Shown: one piece after another, positions 20,484 through 30,507 of the stretch
Numbering within the stretch: position 1 is the stretch's first letter
Layout: each line of letters begins with the position of its first letter
From: Christensenellaceae bacterium Phil7
GTDB lineage: Bacteria > Bacillota > Clostridia > Christensenellales > CAG-138
Length of the DNA stretch: 64,000 nt
Reading direction: 5' to 3'
Assembly (NCBI GenBank): GCA_001940845.1
Contig: MSGV01000031.1
Location: 39,746-103,745, forward strand
Position numbers and translations under genes: made by a program
Notes under the pieces: generated by a model
The model's input: only the letters and a program-made list of their open reading frames with translations
Told to the model about the DNA's origin: nothing
The model's database searches: none

Positions 20484-21356
20484 TTACTTTTTGATATCGT
20501 CCACAGTGGGCTCATCGTCATCAAACTCAAATGCTGCACTAGGCGCCTTGAGATCGCGTCCGTTTGCTCGTTTGACCTCTGCTTCCTTCTTTGCCTGTTT
20601 GTCGGTCATATTGCCTGTTGCAATAATTCCAGCAATGAATATCGCAATAGCTGCAATGAAAAGAATGGTCTTTACCATTTTATAGCTGCCGTAAGTATCT
20701 ACCGCTGCAATGATTCCCGATGCGACCATGCAGATCGATACGATTATACAGCATACACGTATAATCATCTTGTAGTGGAGTTCCTTGCCCTCCTTTATGA
20801 ACTCCGATTCGTAGATCTGGCCTCTACCAACTATGCCAAGGTAGAGCACATAAAGACCGATTCCAAGAATTATAATATCCCATACGTTAAGGGATTGCCT
20901 GACCACGTTTACTGAAGCATTTGCTTCATAATCTGTGATGGTACTCTCAACATGTACATCAATCCTTCCAAGCTCTTTAACAGTTACATTAAGCACTCCG
21001 CTGTCGCCCATTTCATATTTGAGCATATCCTTGGCAAGCTCTTTACCATTTCCATCATAAGCAGTTACCGTATATACAAGAGTTTCATATGCCTCGTCTT
21101 CAGGTTTAACAAACTCTGTCTCGCCCGCAAAATAAAAGCCTACGGCAGCGGACTCGGTGTTTACAGGTATTGATACGATCGTCCGTATACCTATTCTCCT
21201 GAGCTCCGGAGCGGTATCCTTCTCTTCTTGAGTTGCTTCAAGCAGATCCTGGGTTCCACCATTGGCAACGCATCCGGTCAAGCTTACAGCCATCATAGCC
21301 ACCATGAGCAGTACGATCAATGTTCCAAATTTTTTTCTGATAGAGTTTTTCTTCAT
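20484..21356 (-). CDS. Membrane-anchored lipoprotein of unknown function with several C-terminal TM segments
   Basis: Signal/lipobox 'VSLTGC', later hydrophobic segments; start placed at MKKNSIRKKFG. Confidence 0.6.
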   Translation of the reverse strand: MKKNSIRKKFGTLIVLLMVAMMAVSLTGCVANGGTQDLLEATQEEKDTAPELRRIGIRTIVSIPVNTESAAVGFYFAGETEFVKPEDEAYETLVYTVTAYDGNGKELAKDMLKYEMGDSGVLNVTVKELGRIDVHVESTITDYEANASVNVVRQSLNVWDIIILGIGLYVLYLGIVGRGQIYESEFIKEGKELHYKMIIRVCCIIVSICMVASGIIAAVDTYGSYKMVKTILFIAAIAIFIAGIIATGNMTDKQAKKEAEVKRANGRDLKAPSAAFEFDDDEPTVDDIKK

Positions 21357-21453
21357 TTTATTCTCCATTCTCTTAATTTGATAAATTACAATGCTCATAC
21401 AAACAGCTTGTTATTATCCAAGCAGCTTATGGCATGAACATGGTATTTCCTGA

Positions 21454-22905
21454 TTATATCTCAATAAGTTTCATAAACTCATCATCAATGCCAAGCGCCA
21501 TACAGATTGTTATAGCATCCCGAGGAGGATTTACGGCTTTAGGCACCTCAAAAATACCATAGTTCATGAAACTCTCTAACACTCCTGTACGCTCTGCTCC
21601 GTTTGCAGCAAGTGCATGCCGAAGCATTTCGGTATCAGCAGTCTTTAAGCCCATGACCTGATAATGTTTATTCGCATATTTTGCAACATCATCAAAATGC
21701 GTTGTTATCAATGCAAAATTATTATCATGATCATTAAAGTATTTAACCGCAGCACGTACAAGTGCTGCCCCCTCATGCGGATTTGTTCCGCGTGCGAATT
21801 CATCCAGTAGTACCAGATAATTATAAGAACGAGACTTGGTAATCATCTCGTTAAAGCTTACCATCTCCCCTCCGAAGCTTGATAGTCCGGACATGGCATC
21901 CTCCCTATCCTCGCTAAGCAATTCTACATCGCCAAGACATACAAGGCTTGCATCACTTGCAAATACAGGAAAACCCGATAATCCAAGCATCACATTAAGC
22001 GCAAGCGTTTTAGCCGTTACGGATTTGCCCCCCATATTTGCGCCGGTTATGACGGTCGAACCCGGGCGTAAATCTATAGTTATCGGAGTAAAGGCTTTCC
22101 CCTTCTCCCTCAGCGCAGCCTCAATGAACGGATTGCGCATTTCAGAGAAACCAATGGAATCGCCATATGGCAATACATTCGGAATTATACCATTTTGCCT
22201 GACACAGAGCCGAGACTTTGCCATTGCAAAATCCAGCTTTCCTATAATCGCGACCGACATGAGGATTTCATCGGCATATTTTGAAAGCCCCTTTGTCATT
22301 TGGGTTCGAACTATAGCTTCCTCGTTTTCTTCCCTTGCTGCTAAAGTGGTGATTTCAATGGATATACGCTCCTTATCCTCTGCGGAAGCCGTCCGCAATG
22401 CAATATCAAGCCTGCGATGCTCGCTTCGAATACTTGCGAGCTCATCCGAGAACCTATCACTCACTCTGAACGTCATGCTTCGCATTCCATCGGGATCGAT
22501 AATGTCCAATGCTGCCGTAAAGCTTTTAATACTTATGCCTGCAAGCTTTTCTCCATTCATCAGATCGGCATATGCCGGAGCAAGTCTTTCCATCAGCAGC
22601 AAGAAACGCTTAAACTCAAAAAGCTCAACATCCGAAAGTGTAAAAAGCTTTGTTCTCTCTATGCTTCGACGCACATCCTTGAATTGCATCAAAATTCGTT
22701 CTACTCTTTCGAATTTATCGGTTCTTTCGCCGAGCATTCTGATCAACGCAGTTATTCTTGAAAACTCTGCCTGCAATTCATCATAATCAGAAGGCAAATA
22801 AAACCTTGGTCGTCTTGCAAGCTCAGCACCATATGGAGAGCATGGCTCAGCCATGCCTATTATATATGTAAAGCCGATTGAATTCAATTGTTTTGTATTC
22901 AGCAT
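21454..22905 (-). CDS. kamC: MutS-family ATPase, KamC-like (lysine 5,6-aminomutase reactivase ATPase family)
   Basis: MutS-type Walker A 'VITGANMGGKSVTAKTLALN', 'LVLLDEFARGTNPHEGAALVRA', 'LITTHFDD'; no mismatch-recognition domain; paired with a KamB-like gene. Confidence 0.65.
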   Translation of the reverse strand: MLNTKQLNSIGFTYIIGMAEPCSPYGAELARRPRFYLPSDYDELQAEFSRITALIRMLGERTDKFERVERILMQFKDVRRSIERTKLFTLSDVELFEFKRFLLLMERLAPAYADLMNGEKLAGISIKSFTAALDIIDPDGMRSMTFRVSDRFSDELASIRSEHRRLDIALRTASAEDKERISIEITTLAAREENEEAIVRTQMTKGLSKYADEILMSVAIIGKLDFAMAKSRLCVRQNGIIPNVLPYGDSIGFSEMRNPFIEAALREKGKAFTPITIDLRPGSTVITGANMGGKSVTAKTLALNVMLGLSGFPVFASDASLVCLGDVELLSEDREDAMSGLSSFGGEMVSFNEMITKSRSYNYLVLLDEFARGTNPHEGAALVRAAVKYFNDHDNNFALITTHFDDVAKYANKHYQVMGLKTADTEMLRHALAANGAERTGVLESFMNYGIFEVPKAVNPPRDAITICMALGIDDEFMKLIEI

Positions 22906-23894
22906 TCACTATCCTCCAGGATATCTATCACCTCTACAGCATCCGGAATTTGCCGTCTCACAGCATCATAAAAGCAGTTCTTATCATAATGTTTGCCATA
23001 CGCAGAAAACGGATTGATCGTAACCGCAATCAACCTCGTTTGCGTTATGACGCTAAAGTGTGCTCCGGCAAGCATAAGCTTATCAAAATTCTGCTTTGAA
23101 ATGAGAAGCCTGCTGCTATCCTCAACCACCAGCTCTACAGCTCCATGAAACTTGCCGGCTGATAGAAGCATTCTTACCATTGCATCCGTAACGCCACCGC
23201 GCATGAACAGCGCATCCGCTTTTCTTCGCCTGAGCTCATCCACTGCATTGCAAAATTCCGCAGTCTCAACCGTTTGCCCAGCTTCCATAACAAGGAACTT
23301 TGACTCTGCATTAGTAAAATCCAGCTTTGTTTTTTCCAGACTCATCAATCTGGCACAGTAGGCGGTATCCGCTGCCGTCCGTTCAACGTCCGGCGAATAA
23401 CTTGCACCGCTGCATAGTATTGCAGCAGAGCTTACAGATGGCATTGCCAACGACTTTCGACTCAAGGCGCCATCCAAGAATACGCGCTCTGCCCCGAATT
23501 CCAAAAGCTCATTGCGTATTTCACGCAGCTGTACAGTCATCGATGGACCTGCAAGCTGAATAAAGCCATCACTCATAGCTCTAAGCAAAACTATATTGCC
23601 CATCGGCGTACTCATATCGGTTACATCAAGTATCTCCCTTGATACACTGCCAAGCGAAATCACCTGCTCTGCCGTAGCAAACAGCGTACCCTCACGGACA
23701 TGGATCTCAGGCTTTTTGGTATTGGTCACGAGATCGCTGCGCTCTCCATCCCGACCTATAGAGGTTAGTCCTATCAACTCATTTCGACCATTTGATGCGC
23801 CTATCAATCCATTCAAAACCGTGGTCTTGCCAGCATTCTTGCACATGCCGATTATTGAAATCGAGTTATATGGTTCGATAAGGTCGTACAACAA
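22899..23894 (-). CDS. kamB: KamB-like nucleotide-binding protein
   Basis: 'SISIIGMCKNAGKTTVLNGLI' P-loop; overlaps start of the KamC-like gene. Confidence 0.6.
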   Translation of the reverse strand: MLYDLIEPYNSISIIGMCKNAGKTTVLNGLIGASNGRNELIGLTSIGRDGERSDLVTNTKKPEIHVREGTLFATAEQVISLGSVSREILDVTDMSTPMGNIVLLRAMSDGFIQLAGPSMTVQLREIRNELLEFGAERVFLDGALSRKSLAMPSVSSAAILCSGASYSPDVERTAADTAYCARLMSLEKTKLDFTNAESKFLVMEAGQTVETAEFCNAVDELRRRKADALFMRGGVTDAMVRMLLSAGKFHGAVELVVEDSSRLLISKQNFDKLMLAGAHFSVITQTRLIAVTINPFSAYGKHYDKNCFYDAVRRQIPDAVEVIDILEDSEC

Positions 23895-24300
23895 ATATCT
23901 TTCTCCTTTTCAAGCCGAAAAAGCCAGTATCGACACGGATGTCCGGTATACCTTTAAACCGGATGAGAAAAGCTATTCAGCACTGATTTCAGCTCAATTT
24001 TGCATATCGCAGCGTCAATTCATGAATTTTCCAGCTGCCGCACCCGATTGATCCATCCGCATTTAAATTATAACATACATAGAAAGATTTCACAATCATT
24101 TTTCCGAGCATAACAATTCCTCTTTTATTATAAAGACCAAAGCCTCCTTTCAGCGCTATTTCTACCAAAAGCGCTTTTTTTATCGTGCTGCATTTTCATT
24201 GGCCTGAACTTTTGCAAATTTACAACCTCATAGTTTTTATTCTATCAATATCGGATATAGCCTGATCGCGGCGGTCAATGCAAAATGTTTTTTAACACAA

Positions 24301-24345
24301 ACGGACGAGCATACGGGAGTTTTATTTCTCCCGAAGTTCGTCCGT
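24301..24345 (-). terminator. Terminator downstream of groEL
   Basis: ACGGACGA...CGGGAG-loop-CTCCCG...TCGTCCGT inverted repeat. Confidence 0.7.
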
Positions 24346-24394
24346 TTTATTTTACATCTTACTCTCTACTAGAAAGCAATCCTTTTCCCTGCCA

Positions 24395-26032
<1,638 letters not shown>

Positions 26033-26317
26033 TTATTCAACCACAGCGAGAATATCGCTCTGGCGTACAATAATGTATTCTATGCCGTCAATTTTGACTT
26101 CGTTGCCTGCATATTTAGAATAGATGACCTTGTCGCCGACTGCAACGTTCATGATGATATCCTTGCCGTCTACAATGCCGCCGGGACCCACTGCAACGAT
26201 TTCTGCCATCTGAGGCTTCTCTTTTGAACCGCCGGTCAGGATCAAACCGCTTTTCGTGGTTTCTTCAACCTCAATGCTCTTGATAACGACTCTATCTGCC
26301 AAGGGTCTGAGTTTCAT
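26033..26317 (-). CDS. groES: Co-chaperonin GroES
   Basis: 'MKLRPLADRVVIKSIEVEETTKSGLIL'. Confidence 0.98.
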   Translation of the reverse strand: MKLRPLADRVVIKSIEVEETTKSGLILTGGSKEKPQMAEIVAVGPGGIVDGKDIIMNVAVGDKVIYSKYAGNEVKIDGIEYIIVRQSDILAVVE

Positions 26318-26408
26318 AGTATTAACCTCCTATGTAAATCGAATCGAGACGAAATTCCAATTTCATCCGGAATCTCGTTTGATAGTAATAATATTACTCA
26401 CAATCAGT

Positions 26409-26436
26409 ATTATATTCAACCATCGGTTCGTGTCAA
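26409..26436 (-). promoter_or_regulatory. Sigma-A promoter of groESL
   Basis: Minus strand TTGACA-16-TATAAT (-35 at 26431-26436, -10 at 26409-26414). Confidence 0.75.
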
Positions 26437-26478
26437 GTGTGGTACGAACTGCCAATTTAATATATTTATTTTTTCCTA

Positions 26479-26507
26479 TTGCTTTATTTTTTTCCATAGG
26501 TTACAAT
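26479..26507 (+). promoter_or_regulatory. Sigma-A-type promoter upstream of leader peptide/ABC exporter
   Basis: TTGCTT-17-TACAAT. Confidence 0.6.
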
Positions 26508-26540
26508 AATATGGAAAAATAAAGAAAGGAGGCCGCAGCG

Positions 26541-26609
26541 ATGCGCAATATCATCAACCCTAAATTTAATATCCTTTATTGTGCAGCAGCGACCTTAACC
26601 TGTCTGTAA
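26541..26609 (+). CDS. Putative 22-aa leader peptide MRNIINPKFNILYCAAATLTCL
   Basis: ATG preceded by GAAAGGAGG; short ORF ends 24 nt before an intrinsic terminator upstream of an ABC exporter pair. Confidence 0.7.
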   Translation: MRNIINPKFNILYCAAATLTCL

Positions 26610-26633
26610 ATTCTACTTTTGTATAAATTTATG

Positions 26634-26664
26634 GAGCTGCACAAGGAGGTGCGGCTCTTTTTTT
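26634..26664 (+). terminator. Intrinsic terminator/attenuator upstream of ABC exporter genes
   Basis: GAGCTGCAC-AAGGAG-GTGCGGCTC followed by T7. Confidence 0.8.
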
Positions 26665-26743
26665 ACAGTTTTCTGAGCCGCAGAATTTCCATTTGACTAT
26701 GGCGAAGGATACGTCGCTTTCCCGCCGCTGAAAGGAGTATAAA

Positions 26744-28621
26744 GTGAAAAAAAGACAAAAAAAGAAAGAAAACACAGAGCATAGAAGGATCAATTGGAAG
26801 CTCATCGGCGAATTCATGGTGGGAGCCAAAAAGCATTTCCTTTTTGGTATAATTGCAATTTTTATTGCAGTCTTTTCTGCTTATGCAATTCCTCTTGTCA
26901 CAAGCTTTACGATTGACTATGTGCTCATCGAATATGCCGAGATCGGTTACGAGGGCGGCATGACAGTTGCGCCCTGGCTGGAGAGTATTATCGATGGTAT
27001 CGGCGGAAGAGGCTTCCTTGAAAGTCACCTGTACATCATGGCCATATTGCTTGTATTTGTGACCGGAATAAATGCATTGGCCGTATACTATCGCCGCAGC
27101 CAGATCGCTTATGGCTCCGAGATCATGAATTATAATATGAGGACGAAGCTCTATTCTCATCTCATAGATATGCCATATGATTATTTTAAGCATGTCTCAA
27201 GCGGCGATATAATCCAAAGGTGCACTTCCGATGTAGGTACTATAGGGCGATTTGTCCAGACACAGCTTCTCGAAATGATTCGCCTCTTGGCCATGGTAAT
27301 CACGGCCTCCGTACTCATGTTCATGATGAATGCTAAGCTTGCGCTTTATTCTATCGTACTAATGCCTCTGCTTATCATCATTGCATATGTGTATTTTAAA
27401 TTCGTCCGAAAATATTTCACGGCGGTTGATGAATCCGAAGGCGTTCTTAGTGCCGTTATTCAGGAAAATGTATCCGGTATGCGAGTCGTCCGCGCATTTG
27501 GCCAGCAGAGCAGCGAGCTGAAAAACTTTACCGAAAAAAATGCAGATTTCAGCAATAAGAATATTCGGCTTTCAAACTTGCTCGCTTTATTCTGGGGCGG
27601 TACAGACAGCATCGGTTATGCTCAGATAGCGATCAGCCTATGCGTCGGTATAGCATTTGTTGTCAATAAAGAGATAACTGTAGGTGAGCTTCTCATGTTC
27701 ACCAGCTATACCTCCATGCTGGTCTGGCCTGTACGCCAGCTTGGCAGAATCCTTGCGGATTTTGGTAAAGCAAGTGTATCGCTTGGTCGTTTGGATGAGA
27801 TTCTTTCCTCTCCCACTGAAAAAGAGCCCGGGCTTGCTCTCAAGCCGCCAATTGAGGGAAATATTGAGTTTCGTCATGTTGGTTTCGGCTATGAAGATGG
27901 TCAGGACGTGCTTAAGGACATCTCATTCACTGCTAAAAAGGGCGAAACCATAGCCATCCTCGGGGCTACAGGATCTGGTAAGTCAAGCTTGGTGCAGCTT
28001 ATGCAGCGCCTATATACCTGTCGTGATGGTGAGATTCTTATTGACGGAATAAATATAAATGACATCGAGCGACATTATCTCAGAAAAAATGTCGGTATCG
28101 TCCTTCAGGAGCCGTTTCTTTACTCCCGCACTATAATGGAGAATATAAAGATCACGAATCCCAATGCGAGCGATGAAGCTGCATACAGCGCAGCAAAGGT
28201 GGCTGCCGTACATGGCTCCATCAGCGAATTTGAAAACGGCTATGAAACGGTAGTCGGTGAACGTGGGGTCACGCTTTCCGGAGGACAAAAACAACGTGTT
28301 GCGATTGCACGAATGCTCATGCAGAAAGCGCCTATTATCGTCCTTGATGATTCCATGAGCGCAGTCGATACTCAAACCGATGCTGCAATACGTGATGCAT
28401 TGCAGGATGGCAAGCATGACTGCACGACCTTCATCATATCGCACAGGATCACCACACTTTGCCGCGCAGATAAAATACTTGTGCTTGAAAATGGCCAGCT
28501 GGTACAGGAAGGTACCCATGATGAGCTTTTGCACCGCGACGGGCTGTATAAGCGAATTGCGGACATACAGAACCTGCTGGAAGCAGAACTAAAAACAACC
28601 TCAAAAGGAGGCGATAACTGA
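26744..28621 (+). CDS. ABC exporter half-transporter with non-canonical Walker B (heterodimer subunit 1)
   Basis: TMD plus NBD: 'GATGSGKSSL', 'LSGGQKQRVAIAR', Walker B 'IIVLDDSMSAVD' (D in place of catalytic E); GTG start with AAAGGAG. Confidence 0.92.
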   Translation: MKKRQKKKENTEHRRINWKLIGEFMVGAKKHFLFGIIAIFIAVFSAYAIPLVTSFTIDYVLIEYAEIGYEGGMTVAPWLESIIDGIGGRGFLESHLYIMAILLVFVTGINALAVYYRRSQIAYGSEIMNYNMRTKLYSHLIDMPYDYFKHVSSGDIIQRCTSDVGTIGRFVQTQLLEMIRLLAMVITASVLMFMMNAKLALYSIVLMPLLIIIAYVYFKFVRKYFTAVDESEGVLSAVIQENVSGMRVVRAFGQQSSELKNFTEKNADFSNKNIRLSNLLALFWGGTDSIGYAQIAISLCVGIAFVVNKEITVGELLMFTSYTSMLVWPVRQLGRILADFGKASVSLGRLDEILSSPTEKEPGLALKPPIEGNIEFRHVGFGYEDGQDVLKDISFTAKKGETIAILGATGSGKSSLVQLMQRLYTCRDGEILIDGININDIERHYLRKNVGIVLQEPFLYSRTIMENIKITNPNASDEAAYSAAKVAAVHGSISEFENGYETVVGERGVTLSGGQKQRVAIARMLMQKAPIIVLDDSMSAVDTQTDAAIRDALQDGKHDCTTFIISHRITTLCRADKILVLENGQLVQEGTHDELLHRDGLYKRIADIQNLLEAELKTTSKGGDN

Positions 28622-30489
28622 TGGCAGAAGAACTCAAAACCACTGCACTGAAAGAAGAAGAGTTTACCAAGCATATCGACATGAATGTTTGGAAAAAGCT
28701 GTTGACCTATGCTTGGAGGCATAAAAACATCCTTATACCGAGCTGTATAATAATGGTGATTGTTGCCGCCATAGATTTGGTCTACCCCCAACTAACTCGT
28801 TATGCAATCGATAATATCATTGCCGACGGCAGAAATAGGCTTGACAGCATACCATTATTCGCAGCATTCTATGCACTCATGATAATAATCCAGGGATTCG
28901 GAGTATGGTTCTTTGTCTCCCATAACGGAAAGCTTGAAATGCGAATTTCCTATGATATCCGCCAGGATGCTTTTAAAAAGCTTCAGGAACTATCCTTTTC
29001 TTATTATGACAAGACTGCTGTTGGCAATATAATGAGCCGCATGGTCAGCGATATTCCCAGGCTTAGTGAAATGATAGCATGGAGCATTACGGATCTGTTA
29101 TGGTCAAGTGCGTTTGTTATAGGCTGTCTCATCATGCTGCTCATCATGAATTGGAAGCTTGCCCTGCTGGTTCTTCTCGTCGTCCCACCGATCGCAATGA
29201 TATGTGTTTACTTTCAGAGGAGAATACTTAAGCAGCATCGCGTGGTCAGAAAGCAAAATTCTATAGTAACCGGAGCCTTTAACGAGGGCATTACCGGAGC
29301 GGTCACGACAAAAACCCTCGTTCGTGAAGATAGAAACTTCCTCGAATTTGAAGCAGAAGCCGGAAGGATGAAAAAAGCAAGCATTCGCGCTGCGGTGCTT
29401 TCGGCAATGTTCACGCCAATAGTTATGACACTTGGCAGCATAGGTACGGCCATCGCACTCTATGCCGGAGGAAGAACCGTCATTGCACCAACAATCTTTG
29501 GTACAAGCATGACAATCGGTGTGCTTTCAACATTTATATCCTATACCACCAATCTGTTTGACCCGATACAGCAGCTCGCCGGCATTCTTGCGGAAATGCA
29601 AAGTGCGCAAGCGAGTGCGGAGCGTGTCATATCCTTGATCGAGACCGAGAGCGATATAGTTGACAGCCCTGAAATTATAGAAAAATACGGAGATTGTTTC
29701 AATCCAAGGCGCGAAAACTGGGAGGACATCATCGGTGCTGTCGATTTTAATCATGTATCCTTTGCCTATAAAGAGGGTGAAAGAGTATTATCCGACTTTA
29801 ATTTGCATGTACGTCCCGGAGAAACCATTGCGCTCGTAGGCGAAACCGGAGCCGGCAAATCAACCATAGTGAACCTGGTTTGCAGATTCTACGAGCCAAC
29901 GGAAGGCGATATCCTTATCGATGGCACGAATTACCGCGAGCGCAGTCAGCTATGGCTTCAATCAAGACTTGGCTACGTCCTCCAGAGCCCGCATTTATTC
30001 TCAGGCAGCATTAAGGATAATATTCGATACGGACGCAGAGATGCAAGCGACGACGAAGTTCGTGAAGCCGCAAGAATGGTTCATGCTGATCTCTTTATTG
30101 AGGCTTTGGACAAGGGCTATGATACCGAAGTTGGGGAAGGCGGTGTTCGGCTTTCAACCGGCCAGAAACAGCTCATTTCCTTTGCAAGAGTTATACTTGC
30201 CGATCCAAAGATATTTGTGCTTGACGAAGCGACGAGCTCCATCGATACTGAGGCCGAAATGCTTATTCAGGATGCGATAAAAACGGTTCTGAAAAATCGT
30301 ACCAGCTTTATCGTTGCCCACCGATTATCCACAATCAGGAGTGCGGACAGAATTCTGGTCATTCGCGGAGGCAGGATCACCGAATCCGGCACCCATAGCG
30401 AGCTGCTGAAGCTCAATGGGTACTATTATAACCTCTATACCACTCAGTTTACCGAAAACAGCACCAATGCACTGCTTAATAATGGTTAA
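28621..30489 (+). CDS. ABC exporter half-transporter (heterodimer subunit 2)
   Basis: 'GETGAGKSTI', signature 'LSTGQKQLISFAR', 'IFVLDEATSSIDTE'; overlaps preceding stop codon. Confidence 0.92.
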   Translation: MAEELKTTALKEEEFTKHIDMNVWKKLLTYAWRHKNILIPSCIIMVIVAAIDLVYPQLTRYAIDNIIADGRNRLDSIPLFAAFYALMIIIQGFGVWFFVSHNGKLEMRISYDIRQDAFKKLQELSFSYYDKTAVGNIMSRMVSDIPRLSEMIAWSITDLLWSSAFVIGCLIMLLIMNWKLALLVLLVVPPIAMICVYFQRRILKQHRVVRKQNSIVTGAFNEGITGAVTTKTLVREDRNFLEFEAEAGRMKKASIRAAVLSAMFTPIVMTLGSIGTAIALYAGGRTVIAPTIFGTSMTIGVLSTFISYTTNLFDPIQQLAGILAEMQSAQASAERVISLIETESDIVDSPEIIEKYGDCFNPRRENWEDIIGAVDFNHVSFAYKEGERVLSDFNLHVRPGETIALVGETGAGKSTIVNLVCRFYEPTEGDILIDGTNYRERSQLWLQSRLGYVLQSPHLFSGSIKDNIRYGRRDASDDEVREAARMVHADLFIEALDKGYDTEVGEGGVRLSTGQKQLISFARVILADPKIFVLDEATSSIDTEAEMLIQDAIKTVLKNRTSFIVAHRLSTIRSADRILVIRGGRITESGTHSELLKLNGYYYNLYTTQFTENSTNALLNNG

Positions 30490-30507
30490 AGCGGCAAAAA
30501 ACAAAGG

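Noticed and set aside
21836-22786. 316-aa plus-strand ORF opposite the KamC-like gene
   Set aside because: Ser-rich shadow ORF of a clearly coding minus-strand gene.
21454-22905. MutS2/MutS mismatch-repair protein
   Set aside because: Has only the MutS-like core and ATPase domain, and pairs with a KamB-like gene; no MutS I domain or Smr domain seen.
26320-26460. CIRCE element upstream of groESL
   Set aside because: The canonical TTAGCACTC-N9-GAGTGCTAA sequence was not found on reading the region.
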